Shown: positions 24,766 through 37,214 of the stretch, piece after piece | Numbering within the stretch: position 1 is the first letter of the stretch | Layout of the letters: each line of letters begins with the position of its first letter | Source of the DNA: Mesodorylaimus sp. YZB2_4 | Taxonomy: Eukaryota > Nematoda > Enoplea > Dorylaimida > Dorylaimidae | Reading direction: 5' to 3' | DNA length: 64,000 nt | Assembly (NCBI GenBank): GCA_030248295.1 | Contig: JASANH010000900.1 | Location: forward strand, 62,001-126,000 | Notes under the pieces: model-generated | Seen by the model: only the letters and a program-made list of their open reading frames with translations | Databases searched by the model: none | What the model was told of the DNA's origin: nothing | Program-made: the position numbers and the translations under genes

Positions 24766-26224
24766 GACCGACAGCTATGGTGGTCGTGGCCTGAACTGAA
24801 GCAGAGTGCCTGACCGATCAAAGACACCAGCCTAATAGCTCTTGGGTGGCATTTGCTGTCTGCCTAGCCAAGATGATTCAGAAATGCCCGAAAAAGGTTT
24901 TCTGTTTCGAACTTGGCTTGGCCAACGCTACTTCGTCATGCAACAAAAGAGCTCTGTCGTTGGTGCACTGTACTAGAAAAATGTTAGGCTGATGAAATAG
25001 GTGAGATATATCAGCTTAACAGCTGCGGCGGTTTGCATTTGCTGGAAAATGCCAGAATACGCGTTCTTGTGACTCGCAGGTGACTGGAATGCCAGGGAAA
25101 GTTTTTCTGCTCAGTCATCAACCTTGATTGTTCAAAAAACCGTTAGTCATAGAACAAAGGTTGGATAGTCTCCTGTTGGGTATTTTCTCTCAGGTGGGCA
25201 TTTTCAGCGAGTCATCAAACCGAAAGCTTTATAACAACTTTTTCTTTTTTTCCAAGAGCTGTAGCTAATACGTCCGTAAGGCAGTTCATTCTCTTTTTTT
25301 CTAGACATCGCAACTCTACGCGATGCAATCTCGACTGTCTATGATTTTCAAGAAATAGAAACAGAAAAAACTGTCGCATAAGGTAAAATAATGCATGGAT
25401 TGTAAAACATGTAAATGAACACGAATAAACGAATAGGGTTAAATTCGAAAAATGATTAGACTGATCATTTCTGGACTGTAAACGAAGCAGCAGATACGAT
25501 TTGCGAAATTAGGTCGAAAGCAACATACTATTCTAGATTGAGGTTCGATTTTTCTGAGTTTAAGTGACAGTTTTTGGTTGTTTGAGGAGATTTAATTAAA
25601 TGTTGAAAAGTTTCCATTTTTGACTTCTACCGTCACATTAGTCTTTTTTCCTGTTCATTCCTTGATCTCCCTGCAGAATCCGTTTTAAAGACAGGCGTCG
25701 CAAATATTTATGGCAGGGGTAAAAATCCTGGGTACTTCAAGCTATACCACTTCGGCACCCTACACTGTATGGTCCTTACACGTTTTGTAAGCATGCTCTG
25801 CCAGCGCTACCCTTGGCAGAGCATGCTCACTATGATGCTTACAGTTTCTGACCGATCCCCTCCTTCGGGCTGATCACTGAATTCTTGATCGATCCAAACT
25901 TAGGAGCCGATTGCCCAGTAATAATGCTTCTGACCACATCCATGATCTTGAACATATCAAAAAAACCTAACTGATCGCCCCCACTCAAGACTCATCACCT
26001 GTCTGCGTGCTCTTCGCAGTTGATGTACCCTAGTCGCATAAAAGGTTAAAGTACAGCTTTCTGTTTGAATCTACCGCCAGTTCCTATGTAATTGCGGATC
26101 ACGCACGCTTCGAAAAAGTCCACATTGACTTTTGATATTGTTTTTTAAAACTTAAAAACTGAACACACCAGTTTTTTGAGCATGAATGCACGAAATATGA
26201 GTGCCTTTTATATCAGAAAATAAT
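24766..26224. other. Interval with no gene seen
   Basis: No splice-supported or domain-bearing frame was found. The sequence is mixed, with a short inverted pair around 25790-25830 (AGCATGCTCTGCCA and its complement). Confidence 0.5.
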
Positions 26225-27988
26225 CTAGTCCACCGACAGCCTCGACCTAAAAATATCACACAACATCTTCGTTTTCGTGCACTCGGACTGCGGAGTTATT
26301 TTGCTAAATAGGAAGCGCGCTGCAATGGCTGCTACTAACAGTGATAGTGAGCTTACAGCTTGAGAACCATCAGCATTAAATGAAAATAATCGACCCATGA
26401 TGTCGTTCGGGCATTGGCAACAGGTCGTGAAGAAACTGTGCGCTGCGACTGGCACAAGTAATATCACTAGAAAAATAAAATTGCATGACAGTGAAAAAAC
26501 ATGCGTATTTGAAAATAAGCTGAAACAGACGAGATGAAACATACGGCAAAGAATTGAGCCGCTACTCCCCTGCACGTGATGTTTGGAAGGGTCCCTCGAA
26601 TCTGGGCAGGGTACAGGCAAGTAACGGAGGAGGTGGCCTGCGCCCACTCTACTTCTAAATCCCAAATTTCACTGTGCAAGCACCCGACTGCATCTGACTG
26701 AAATAAAGTTCACGCTGCGGTAGTCTGTGGCACTTCCAATCTCCATAAAGCTTTGTTTCCAAAGCCAGTTTCGTCTACTCTGAAAATTTTCGATTTAACT
26801 CGATGGTTTGGTTTCCTGTTTAATTTTGCTGTTTTCTTGGGTTGTTGCTTTCACCAGGCAGGAAGCCCCAAAGACTAAGCGCTCACGCAAAAATTCAGTT
26901 TCATGCAAGTGATGGATAGGAGGGGCATTATTGAAAGGCCATTCGAAGCCATCTACCATAATTTAGTTTCGCATTTTCTTCTCTCAGTACGAGTTAAGTG
27001 GACCGTGGCTGAAATTTGATCAAAACTATTTCTGCCCGTTTATCGCGTCTACCCTGGCGGGGAGCGGTTGGTGTATTTTTCTGGTCTGACGATGAGTCTG
27101 GCTTAAAATCGCGATCAGAACCAAACTTGCACTATCGATCAGCTGCTCGAGGTTATGTCTTACGTTTTATTCGGCCTCAGTTAGGCTACTATACCACAAA
27201 AAAGTGTCGTCAATCAATGTATGCAAGCTAGGGCATCTAATTAGGTGCAAGTGTTCAACATGCCAGTTTGAAAGTCTAGCAAGATAATTAGCACTGCCCT
27301 AGCTATCCAGATCTGCTTGCATCGAAGTGCAAAGGACACAGATCCTCTAAAGATCCCCTCCTATTGGCCCATACGTGCTGTACGTATGCGCCCATAGGAG
27401 CTATGTATCAAAAAATGCGTTTTCTGCCTCCCCCCCCCCCCCCACCACCACGTATCCACCACTTATGTACTGTGCCAATCCTATGCCTCGTGGTTAGCCT
27501 TGCAGGACCAAAATTATATGCAGTATATGAACCCCCAGCTGCCACTTACATTGTGCGCAAACGCAAAATAAGAGAAATATTGTCAATAAAATATTGATTA
27601 AAATACTATTATTCATCTCGCCCTTTTCTAATTGACGTTTACAGCTGCGCAATTCAGGAATTAAAAATGAAAATATTGCGAAGCTATATCCAACTAAACC
27701 AGCCATACAGACCAGAACGTGGCTGAGAATGCATAAACAATAAAACAGCGTGCATTTTTTAATAAAATTTGGGAAATTAAACAGGAAGAGTCTCAAAAGG
27801 CTAGCAGTAATGCCGAAAAATGAAATATACATCGGCAGACTTTCAGATTCTTCATAAAAGATTTCACGAATGTTGTGGAAAAAGAATGCAGTTAATGAAA
27901 AGCATAGCAATAAGTACAGAATGCTGGTCAGAAATGAATGATCTTTTTTCGGTCTCGGATCTTGAGGAGGCGTCATGACTGGCTGCAT
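26225..27988 (-). CDS. Small four-helix membrane protein (cluster member 5)
   Basis: Exon 1 is 27988-27550 and exon 2 is 26466-26225, giving 226 residues. The start is one of two nearby ATGs (27988 or 27976). Helix 1 (FLTSILYLLLCFSLTAFFF) and the following N-I-R-E-I-F align with members 2 and 3, although overall identity is low. Exon 1 ends in helix 4 (ILINILLTIFLLFCVCA) at a phase-1 GTAAGT. The acceptor TTTTTCTAG at 26467 gives LILLVPVAAHSF and a tail containing S-K-I-T-P-Q. The intron is long (1083 bases) compared with its relatives, and a poly-C run lies in it near 27430. The exon pairing rests on phase and family pattern. Confidence 0.6.
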
Positions 27989-28224
27989 AAGCTGCGTGCT
28001 AGTGTTTTTAAGCTTAAAGAAGGATAAGACGACGGCTGACGCGGATGAGAATTGCAAGGAGGCATCCGCGGTTACAAGCATACCCGTGCAATCAATAGGT
28101 TCAGGCCCTTGATTAATGGCTACACACGTCGGCTCTATGTTTTCAAATTGTTTTCTCTGCCGATTAGCGATTTGTCGCATGAAACGTGGGAGCTGTAAGT
28201 CTGGCCGATAGCAATGCTGCATGG

Positions 28225-28510
28225 CTAGCTCGTTATTAGTATAATTATTTTCTGTGATGGCGTCACCCCACTAGTGTCCCATGGTTTCAAGCTATTTTGG
28301 TCGCTGCTCTTTGGATACCTACCCTGGCCCATAACAGACAAATTTTCATGGGCGTACTCGAACTGGGGCGTTATTTTGCTAATTGCAGTTAATGAAGGGA
28401 CTTCGGCGAGCGGACACTTGGGAGTTATTCGTATGTGTAGTGTGTAGTATGTAGTGAAAATCATCAGGCCATTACCGGTGAAAGTTTGAGAAACCCCGGC
28501 GCTGCATGCT
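28225..28510 (-). pseudogene. Possible orphan second exon of the four-helix family
   Basis: On the minus strand, around 28390-28330, the translation reads AISKITPQFEYAHE. This resembles FSKITPQSECTK in exon 2 of member 5. A GTAGGT donor-like site follows. No matching first exon was found upstream, so this looks like a leftover of a duplicated gene. A repeated block (AAGTCTGGCCGATAGCAATG / AAGTCTGGTCGATAGCACTG) brackets it at 28196 and 28616. Confidence 0.35.
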
Positions 28511-29652
28511 AGCAAACACACTCGACTTTGCTTCCTCTCCGGCCTATTGTACACAGTGGCAGAGCATTCCCACTTCCAAGTGACCTCTCTAGAATGCACT
28601 TTCTCACTCGGAACTGTAAGTCTGGTCGATAGCACTGCTGCCTACGGCCGCATCCCCATCGACGATTCTCTGTTTCCGATCTGAGTTTCGAAGCGAGGCG
28701 TAAGACAGCTAATGACGATGGGCATACAGCTGGCAGACCACAAAAGGATCAAAATGGCTGGGCATGCATGGTGGCATGCGTGGCTGGGCATGGTTGTCTC
28801 GATTGGCCGCCATACGACGGATTAGATGCCTTTTCTGCGCGCTCTACGAGTATGGGCTGCTACAGGCGGGGAAGAAGCCGTGGGCGTTGATACCTAGGCT
28901 CATCTAATATTACTGGAGACCTGCCTGGAGTGGTTTTTGGGAAATGTAGGGGTGCTTAGAGGCTCGAGCACATCCCCCTTGGGAAGTGTCAAGTCCATGT
29001 ATGCCTTACAGTATGGTGTTTTGAGGACCATGCAGTCCCGTTTCGTTCCCATGGTTTGACTTCCTGATGAGCACCACCTATCTGCAATCCTGGCTTTGCT
29101 TCTGCCGCGCTGCCCGCGCTATCTTCACCGTTGAAAGGCTCTTGTAACCAGCGCATCCAGGCGGCGAGGGATGTGAGAGACTGAAGCTTGGTATGCACTC
29201 AAGGTTGTACCGACGGACTCGCAAGTCGACGCACTGCTTCAGGTTTCCTTCTTTATCAGTAATATTGGTAGCATAAAAGGTAGGAAATCTGGCAAAACTC
29301 ATTTTCCGGACAAATGTATCGCTAAACAGACATTATGAAGTGCAAAGATCCTGTATTTTCAGAAGATGTCAATATATTACAAAATTCGACCAAGTTACAA
29401 ACAAAAGCTCTGCTTCATAACGCCATAAACTGCAACAGTAGAGAAACATGGAATGGGAATAAGTAACTTTTACTCCGATAAGCTCGAAATTACAGTGTGT
29501 GGATCGCCTAACAGAAACTTTTTCTTTCAGTCATTGTCCAATATTGATTTAGAAAACACCATGCCGCTAACGCTAGCTAAACATTTTGGCGTGAAACAAA
29601 CAGTGAGAAGTGCTGGAAACTAGCTCCCCTACCCTCGCGGTCTCCCCTCCAG

Positions 29653-30687
29653 TTACTCATTCATCGCGGAGATAAAATATGGGGACACTGCGACAACGCT
29701 CGGCCTGTTTGGAGCTGCAGCTCTGTCTGCGACTCGCCTGTAATGTCGATAGACTGACTGCGGAACCAGCACCAGGGCAGCGTTAGGAACAGCCAGCTCG
29801 ATGGGCACGGTGCATCCTCCGACGTTGTCACGGGTTGCTTGGTGTATATCCGGCCAGCTTTTGATCGGGTACAAACAGGACACAATAGCGCAAATCACTG
29901 AAAAATATGTGAGTCAGCGGTCAGTAAGCGACTCGACCCTATATTTTTCTTGAGTTTATGTCTGTTTCCTATTATCTTTTTTGGCCACTCAAGGAGCGAG
30001 AATGTGAATAGGACTTCACAGATTCCTAATACCTCAAATTATTTGTGCAGTGCCTCAGAGTCGCAGCTAGCAAAAACTCGGTGCAATGAAAACAGTCTTA
30101 AAAAATAAGCTTTTATTTTCATGGCCTTAACTCTGTGTAAAAACATATAGCGTCAGCTTACTGTGGGCAAGAGCTATCATAAGAGTGACCCCAGCCACGG
30201 CCAATGTGTCCGCACCTACACCAAATCGAAAGTTTATAAAATTCGTGTCTGCGACTTTCTGTCCATCACAGTTGAATTTGTTCTCCCAAGGTAGGACTGT
30301 CTCGCTCATAAAAGTAACCACACTGGCGATGAAGACACCGCCATCTAAAAATATAGCCATACAAGCCAAGACGAAATGGCTGATGATCTGGTACCGGCGC
30401 TTGACTTGGAGTCTATAAAATCCCAGTAGGCCGGCAATAATGGCGACCAGACTCGCTAAAACACCAGTGATTCCACCAGTCATTGCCGCTGGAACGACGT
30501 TCTGGGAAACACAAATCAGAACAGAACTGAATAGCAGCAGCAGGATACCAAACACGATCTCGGCCAAGGCCAGTCCACGAACATTCTTGGCTTGGATGGT
30601 CATCTGATTCGAATGTCTTGGGGGATATGGTCGCGATGATGAAGGTCGACTGGACTGGCGTTGAATGTACGACCAACTCGCTATCAT
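29653..30687 (-). CDS. Small four-helix membrane protein (cluster member 6)
   Basis: Exon 1 is 30687-30162 and exon 2 is 29897-29653, giving 256 residues. The first helix aligns with member 4 (GLALAEIVFGILLLLF), as do helix 2 (GVLASLVAIIAGLLGF) and helix 4 (TLAVAGVTLMIALAH). The donor is A|GTAAGC in phase 1 and the acceptor TTTTTCAG. Exon 2 opens M-I-C-A-I-V-S-C and shares NAALVLVPQS with member 4, so the two are recent tandem copies. The N-terminus before helix 1 is serine- and proline-rich. If unspliced, the frame stops at 30127-30129, and AATAAA follows at 30117-30112. Confidence 0.78.
30112..30117 (-). promoter_or_regulatory. Intronic AATAAA after the unspliced stop of cluster member 6
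   Basis: AATAAA on the coding strand about 10 bases past the stop used by the unspliced frame. Confidence 0.4.
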
Positions 30688-31008
30688 GCAGAGATACGCG
30701 TTTTGTGATTCACAGCTATACCAGGAAAATGGTTTCTCGTTTGCCAACTTGCCTTGCTTACTTCGTCATAGAACAAAGCGTAAAAAGTTTCTTTTTGGCT
30801 TCTTGTTCTGGCTATAGGTACTTTGAACGCGTCATCAATAAGCTTAGTATTCAGACACAGGTTTTCAGTATTTTGCGCTGCTCTTGCATTTTGTGAATCG
30901 GTTTTTAAAGCTGGCACGGTGAAGCATAATTTTGAGACATAAATCGCACTTTGCAACAGAAACTTTGGCGGCAAATTTAAAAAGTGCCGTGGTTTTTAAA
31001 TATCCTGC

Positions 31009-31165
31009 TCATAAAGGACTGAGTAACGCAGCTAAATATACAGTAGTATCAAATAACAGCATGCAAAACAAAAAGAGGACCCAATGAGCAATGTGCTTGG
31101 TCGTCTCTGTTTTTCTTTGCCTCGCACCGTCTGGGAAGGCAGCATGCCAATAAAGCTCACTCATA
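31009..31165 (-). pseudogene. Possible fragment of a four-helix gene (helix 1 only)
   Basis: The minus-strand frame reads HIAHWVLFLFCMLLFDTTVY after a basic stretch, then stops. Position by position this resembles the start of members 2 and 3 (basic block, FWLLFFFSTSLLFFDTI). No later helices follow. It is interpreted as a truncated copy, but chance hydrophobic similarity is possible. Confidence 0.3.
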
Positions 31166-31561
31166 TGTTGAACAGGACTGGCACTACCTGGCTTTTGCTC
31201 TGGTGTGTAAAATATGGTTTCAGATTTGGTCCATTTCTGGCCACACGCACACATGGTACATTTTTACTACACATACAGTAAGTGATCTAACCATCAAGCC
31301 CTTGCCTTCACCGATCAGTGTTTCAAGCACAGAAACTGTGGTTCACACTATTAGCCAGTAGGCACTAATGCATCTGCTTTATATTGTACAAAATCACACA
31401 AGAGTGCAGCCGCTTTCTTGTCCCCCTACTTTTTCTATGTTTTCATCAAAGCTAAAAGCAATATTCTTATACATAGAATCGTTCAAAGCTATCACATGGA
31501 TCAATGGCAATGGTTGTACATCTGGATTTTTGTTAGAGGATAGGGGATAAAATAATCCACA

Positions 31562-32876
31562 TCATGTTGGTGGGCATGGCTCTGAAGCACACACATGTGC
31601 TTCCTGCTCGCTGGTTCCAGTGCCCTGCACGACATCGGTTGGAGAATTATCTGTTGGCTCCTCTGGACAGGCGCAGAAATTCGGATTCTCCACTGAAGTT
31701 ATGGTCGTTTGATCGACTTCTGTGCTCGTATTGACTGGGTTCTGGGAAATGCGTAAGGAGCTTGATCTCTCCACGCAGTTACAATAACTTGGTGGGGGAT
31801 TCATGCCAGCGAATTGTCCAAGCATGGCGAGCATTGACGGATTGGAACTTTGTGGTCGCTGGACCAAATTTAGGTCGATCATTTGGCGGATGTCTGGTGA
31901 CGTGTACCAGTTGTAGCAGGTCAGCGTAACCGAAATGGTGGCGCATGCAACTTAAAATGATTGAAGCTGGCAGTGTGACGCGCACCCAGGATATGCGAGT
32001 CGGAAGTCAAGGCGAGCCTTACATCTATATCTGCGGCTGAAGCGTCAAAAAGGCGGGGGAGAGTATCGATCTCTCGACCTCAAGGAAGTACAACACACAT
32101 GATCATATGCAAATGTATGTGCATGCTGTACAATATTTTGCAATCACCGCAAAATTCAGTTTTTATCAGTTTTATCAGTCGAGTCACATTTCAGAAACCT
32201 TTGTCAAAGCCCGCCGCTCTCTCAAGCTTATCATTCTACTGGCACTAATTATCCTGTAATGCTTATTCCTCGCGCCGATCGTCCTTTATCCTGTAATGCT
32301 TATTGATTCCTGATTCTTTATAACTTCAGTCGTTTTTTATATCAGATGTATACAAATCCATGCAAGCGCTGTATATTACTGCACATGTCCTGCCGTGCTA
32401 CTCGTTGCTCGGCCTGCCGCTGCGTATCAGACAGTGATATCCAGTCACAACTTACTGTGGGCTAAAGCTATGGCGCCATTAATGGCAGTGATTGTCAACA
32501 AAGCGTATTGCCGGGTGGCCTCGTCATCCCTCATTGCACTGATCTTGCGATAATCATATTCCGTGTGCAGGTTTAGAATAGCCGCCACTAATCCCAGGTC
32601 ACATATGCCAGTGATTATGTTCAAAATAAAATTGGCCACAATTGCTGTTCTCTTGAGTGCTCGGAATCCCTCCATTCCAACAGCCCCTGCTGTGATGCAC
32701 ACGAGGCCATCTATGACGCCGATGATACCACTGCTAAGACTGGAAAATTTCCCAGAGTACAGACTGAGAGAGCCGAGGACAATGGTGCTGAATATGAACA
32801 TGATTCCACCCAGGACCATGCAGGCCAGAGCGAGGCCAACTAATAGTTTCCGTTTGTAATAGTTTCTTAGGTCCAT
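31562..32876 (-). CDS. Small four-helix membrane protein with PPxY tail (cluster member 7)
   Basis: Exon 1 is 32876-32456 and exon 2 is 31950-31562, giving 269 residues. Exon 1 begins with a short basic N-terminus (M-D-L-R-N-Y-Y-K-R-K). Helices follow at about residues 11-38, 48-70 (GIIGVIDGLVCITAGAVG) and 78-102, then a short loop and ALLTITAINGAIALAH. The donor A|GTAAGT is in phase 1 and the acceptor ATCATTTTAAG. Exon 2 starts I-A-C-A-T-I-S-V. It encodes a long cytoplasmic-type tail with P-P-P-S-Y-C-N-C, a PPxY motif of the kind bound by WW domains of NEDD4-family ubiquitin ligases, and many serine, threonine and cysteine residues. The function of the family is unknown. Confidence 0.78.
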
Positions 32877-34228
32877 AGTGCTGTGGATTTTGATTGCCTA
32901 AAAGAAGACAGGGTCATAATCAGGGTCTATGCACAATAGCCCAGTTTCTTAGGAACATAATTCCTAAACACAGTCCAGGTCCTCAGATGTCTCAGGTCAC
33001 TTGGATCACAGGCACTAACTTGTGAATGTTGGTGTTGAGAAAGAGCAAAAGATTACAAGTTTAAACAAAAGAAAGTCTGTTTTCAAACCAACCTAAAGCA
33101 GCAATAGCTGAACACAGCCACAGTTAAATTCACACTTTTATCACCACAAGCATATGTAGGCTGTATGCACAGTAGCTATACTGAAGAAAACGAGGCCTAT
33201 AATCAAGACAACATTATTGGAGTCGAATGTTAGCTGCCCCTGACGCTCTTACTCGTACGCTCGGGTGATCAGACAGAAGCGAAGCAGTATCACCAACGGG
33301 TATCGAACAGATGATTCATTCTCATGCAAATCAGCCAGGCAACAGCACGTTCCCATCATGACTGGACAAGCAAACACTTTCATGTAAAACATTTTCTTGC
33401 CGTTTTATACCATACACGGTGGACTGGAATTAGTCAGAAACTAGCATAGAAATGAAAGGTTCGATTCTTGTTTTGGCGCTGATACACGCAAGGCAGGAAA
33501 TGCTATTCAATAATTTTTTATCCCGTTATCTGACGGCTGCTTTTTCATTGCCCATACATATCCGTAGGTGTGGCAATATATTTCCTAGAAGCAGGCAAAT
33601 TCTGGAAAAACTTGTAATTCCTAGTGTAGATGCTAGATTTTTCATAGAAATAAATAAATGCTCATTTGCGGATTGTTTGAAAATTTGCAGATCGCTGCAA
33701 GGAAATACTGACATACATTTGACAAAGCACTAGCTATGACTTATGCCGTGAAAGAGCAAAGTTACTAGACTGGGGTCAGATTAGAGGTTTTTAGGCATTG
33801 ATCACAAACTTCGCAATGCCGAAGCGATCAGAACGATTTTGGGTTGGGCTTTGGGATTTTTGGGTTAGGGAATTAAATTGGGTGCTTCAAAAGATATTGA
33901 CACTGTAATTTGTTCAGAAACTCAATAAATTGCGAGAAGGCTCTTGTGTTCGCCACTAAATCCAGTTTATATGCTGTTTTCCTTGTGTATCGAAGACTTT
34001 GATTTTTTAGAGTTCGGTATATAAATTTCAAAAAATACCACTGCCAACAGCTCTTGACTTTATTATAATTTGGTGAGGGTGTGCCTTTTTCTTCCGACTC
34101 GTTGATATTGGCCGGAAAAAATATCTGATGGTTTTAAAGACAAGACAGGATGCACAAGCGACTCCTTAATTTTACCATGGGTAATCTTTTTTATAGACTC
34201 CCTTGATCGATAGAACAGACTACGTTTT
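32877..34228. other. Interval with no gene seen
   Basis: Only short frames without domains or convincing splice structure are present. Confidence 0.5.
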
Positions 34229-35827
34229 TTAAAACTTAGCGATAAGACTCCTGCCATTTGTGCTATTCAAGAAAACTCTTCTGTCAGTTCGTGTTACGTT
34301 AACATTTTCTATGCGGACCAGTGGCGTCGATGTGGCAATGGGACCATCAGTCAGCAAATGGTTTGAGGTCGAACTCGGACAAAGAATAGCGGGTCCGTTC
34401 TGATCTGGGTCCGGGTGTGATGTCTGGCTCGAAAAGGAGGCGGAAAGAAGATTCGGAAAAGTCGTCACAGCCGGAGTGGAATCTAGAAAGCAATAGATCG
34501 TGTCAGCCTGAAATACAGTGTGGTCAATGCGTCTTGATACCCGAAGGGATGATGCACACTCAGATTTTGTAATTTTTTGGGCCACAGCCCATTTTCCGAT
34601 AGCTGGTCAGCAGTCAAACCTAATAAGCCAGCACAGCAGCAGCGTCCCTGTGCGTCTCCACTATCAGGATAGTACCAGGTGAGTCACCCACGGCCTGGCG
34701 TACAAGGTCAGCGGGGGTTTATGGTTCGCAAACCGACCTCCATCACTGGGGATCGAACCCGGGACGAGTCCAGCCACTCGCTCCCAAGCAATATGGAGAG
34801 ACGAATGCCGAACCACTGCACCACCGCGGCAATGATGAGTTGTTGAACCTATTAGACATGCCTCCCACGCCAATCCTAAAGACCTACCTGTATATTCATC
34901 TTGCCCATCAGTCGTACCAGGATTCGCACCCACCTGCATGTCCCCAAGACTGCAAGACGGGCTCAAAAGATTCATGGGAGAACGACGATAATTGAATGAA
35001 TTTAGTTGCACTGGTACTGTTCGAATGCACTCATTGTACGATGGTGGACGGTCGTGAGCCACATGGGCCGTCAGTGAATTAGCGAGTCTCATATCCGCCA
35101 CCACTGTATGACGCCACGAGCAAACAAAGACGATCGATGCGCACAGGCAGGACACTGAAAAATTAGCTCGAGGTGAGGAAATGCTGATTATTTGGCAGAT
35201 TTAGGCTGCTTGCAAGATTTTCCGATGAGCATCGCCTGTTCTATAACCATGCACTTTGGATGCTCACCTCATCCGCTTAGAAAGGTTGGGGCTTTAGCAA
35301 TTTTTGAAAGACACTAGGCAGACACAGTTCTGGCTAGATATCAAATTATCCCCAAGCTACCTTTAAGTGCACATTCACTTACTGTGCACTAATACCACAA
35401 TCAAAACAAACATCGTCGCCTCCAATAATTCTTTTTGATCAAAATAAAAATAATTCGATGCTGGATATCTGTAAATCTTGAACACTTCAAGGCTTGAAAC
35501 AATCGCCGCTACGTCGAATCCAATCACAGCTATGTTCATGGCAGTGTGGAAAACAATTGCTCGAAGAACCATTTTGTTGAATCCATATACTCCCAATGCG
35601 CCCACCAAAAATGCAGCAACTCCACCGACTAAGCAGCTGGTGCCCAAGGCAATGCCTGGCATCAATTGGTGCTTGGTCATTTGGGTGCTGCTTGCGAGCA
35701 CAGCGATGCCAAAGACGACCATCATCAAACCGCAGATTGATTCCACTGAGGCTAGTGCTGTTAGGATCGTCCGCTGCTTCTGCCTGGCTTTCGGAATTTG
35801 GTTTGTAAATGGGGACGGGGATGACAT
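34229..35827 (-). CDS. Small four-helix membrane protein with PPxY tail (cluster member 8), three exons
   Basis: Exons are 35827-35383, 35154-34888 and 34482-34229, giving 321 residues. The ATG at 35827 was preferred because upstream frame extension has no ATG. Helices are near residues 25-48, 55-80 (glycine-rich), 88-110, and the last at TMFVLIVVLVH. The donor A|GTAAGT is in phase 1, in the same place as in the other members. Exon 2 starts M-S-C-L-C-A-S-I-V-F and carries D-R-P-P-S-Y-N-E-C, a PPxY motif. It ends at a phase-1 GTAGGT. Exon 3, after TTGCTTTCTAG, adds a serine/threonine-rich tail. The second intron (405 bases) holds a SINE-like insertion on the same strand. Confidence 0.78.
34675..34840 (-). 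repeat. tRNA-derived SINE-like element in intron 2 of cluster member 8
   Basis: On the minus strand it has an A box (TGGTGCAGTGGTTCGGC) and a perfect B box (GGGTTCGATCCCC). The distal part (AGTACCAGGTGAGTCACCC on the plus strand) recurs at 53968-54020. Confidence 0.65.
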
Positions 35828-36224
35828 TATGTGCAAGATGGATGCAGGTATGTGGGGAAAAGTTTGTGGCACGCAGATATTAAAGCTGGCTGCTCTTTAA
35901 ATACTAATCGCCAGGATAGACGATAACAGCAAGACGTGTTTTTCTGAGCTAAAAACTAAGCTTAGCTTGCAGAATTGTAGTGACTAAGAATTCGTGCAGA
36001 ATAATTCAATGACAACTTGGCCTTTTCGTAGTGGGTAGGCCACGAAATGGTTTTCTGATGACGAACATGCCACGGGCAAATACGAGTACTTTATGTGCAG
36101 AAAATAACCCACGAAAGGCCACGCCATGTAAAGCCACGTCAAGGCTATCCACTGATCTGCTCGCCCCCCAGATCTGTTGGCGAAGAGGATGAAGTCAATC
36201 GATTCGATAGCTCAATGAAAATCC

Positions 36225-36400
36225 ACAGTAAATTTGTTTTATCGCTTGTAAAAGATTAGCTGGGATTCTCTTCTGTGCTCGTAATGCAACGTATTCTTTG
36301 TCCTGTCTGTGTTGCATCATGTATTCTGTCCATCCATTTCTTGGCACTCTTCAGTTGTGCATAGTCGCCCTGCTCATCATTTCCAATCTTGCTAATTTTT
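36225..36400. repeat. Dispersed repeat, inverted relative to 43370-43515
   Basis: About 150 bases match the reverse complement of 43370-43515 closely, for example TCTTTTACAAGCGATA and AAGAAATGGATGGACAGAAT on the other strand. Small indels break any common frame. Confidence 0.7.
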
Positions 36401-37214
36401 TAGTAAGACTTAATTAAAACCTTGGCAGCCGGTAATTTTCTTAATAAGATTCGATAAAATCTTGGGAAGGGAAAGTTTATTAATAATTCTTAGCAAGATC
36501 TTATAAAAAGAATACATTCCTAGTAAGCTCTTGTCAAGATCTTATCTATGACTTTTGAACACAGCTAAAACTGATGCAACTGTAACATGGTCAAGGAGTC
36601 ATGGAGTCAATGAGCCAAGGAAGTTATTATTGGTGCAAAAAAGTACATGCCAGGCTTTTCCGACCAGATATACCCAAGAACTTATCGTACTTCTTCATAT
36701 TCAGGAATCAAATGTGACTATACTCCTGATAAGGCCTGTCAGAGACATGCTGTAGTCGTGCGTAGACTATGGCTAGCCCCACCCATCGGATTTGCTAAGA
36801 GGTGTTAAATAAGAGCTTACTGAAATATGAACGCTTAAGCCCAAAGTATACTTCGATGCGGTGCGTCATATATGCGTGCGATGCGACAGTTTTGGGTCAA
36901 CTGACAATGTGAAAAGGTGTCTAAAACGCCGCGTCGCAAGATTATTTGACGCATCGCATCGAACTATCCTTCCAGCCTTACTCATAACCCGCCCAGAAAA
37001 TATGGTCACATCTGACCTACCTGACACTTGGAAGTTACCCAGAATAAACCTGGGGTGCAAGGCGTTCATGCACTTTTATAAAGCTTCGCATTTTCCCTTT
37101 TTTATTCTTGCAAGACTTGCTCTACAAAAGCAAATTTTGCAAATACTGGAGTCGAACAGATGCGAAAGATTTCTGTAACTGCTAAAAGTATAAACTTGCA
37201 AAATGGCAGTATTT

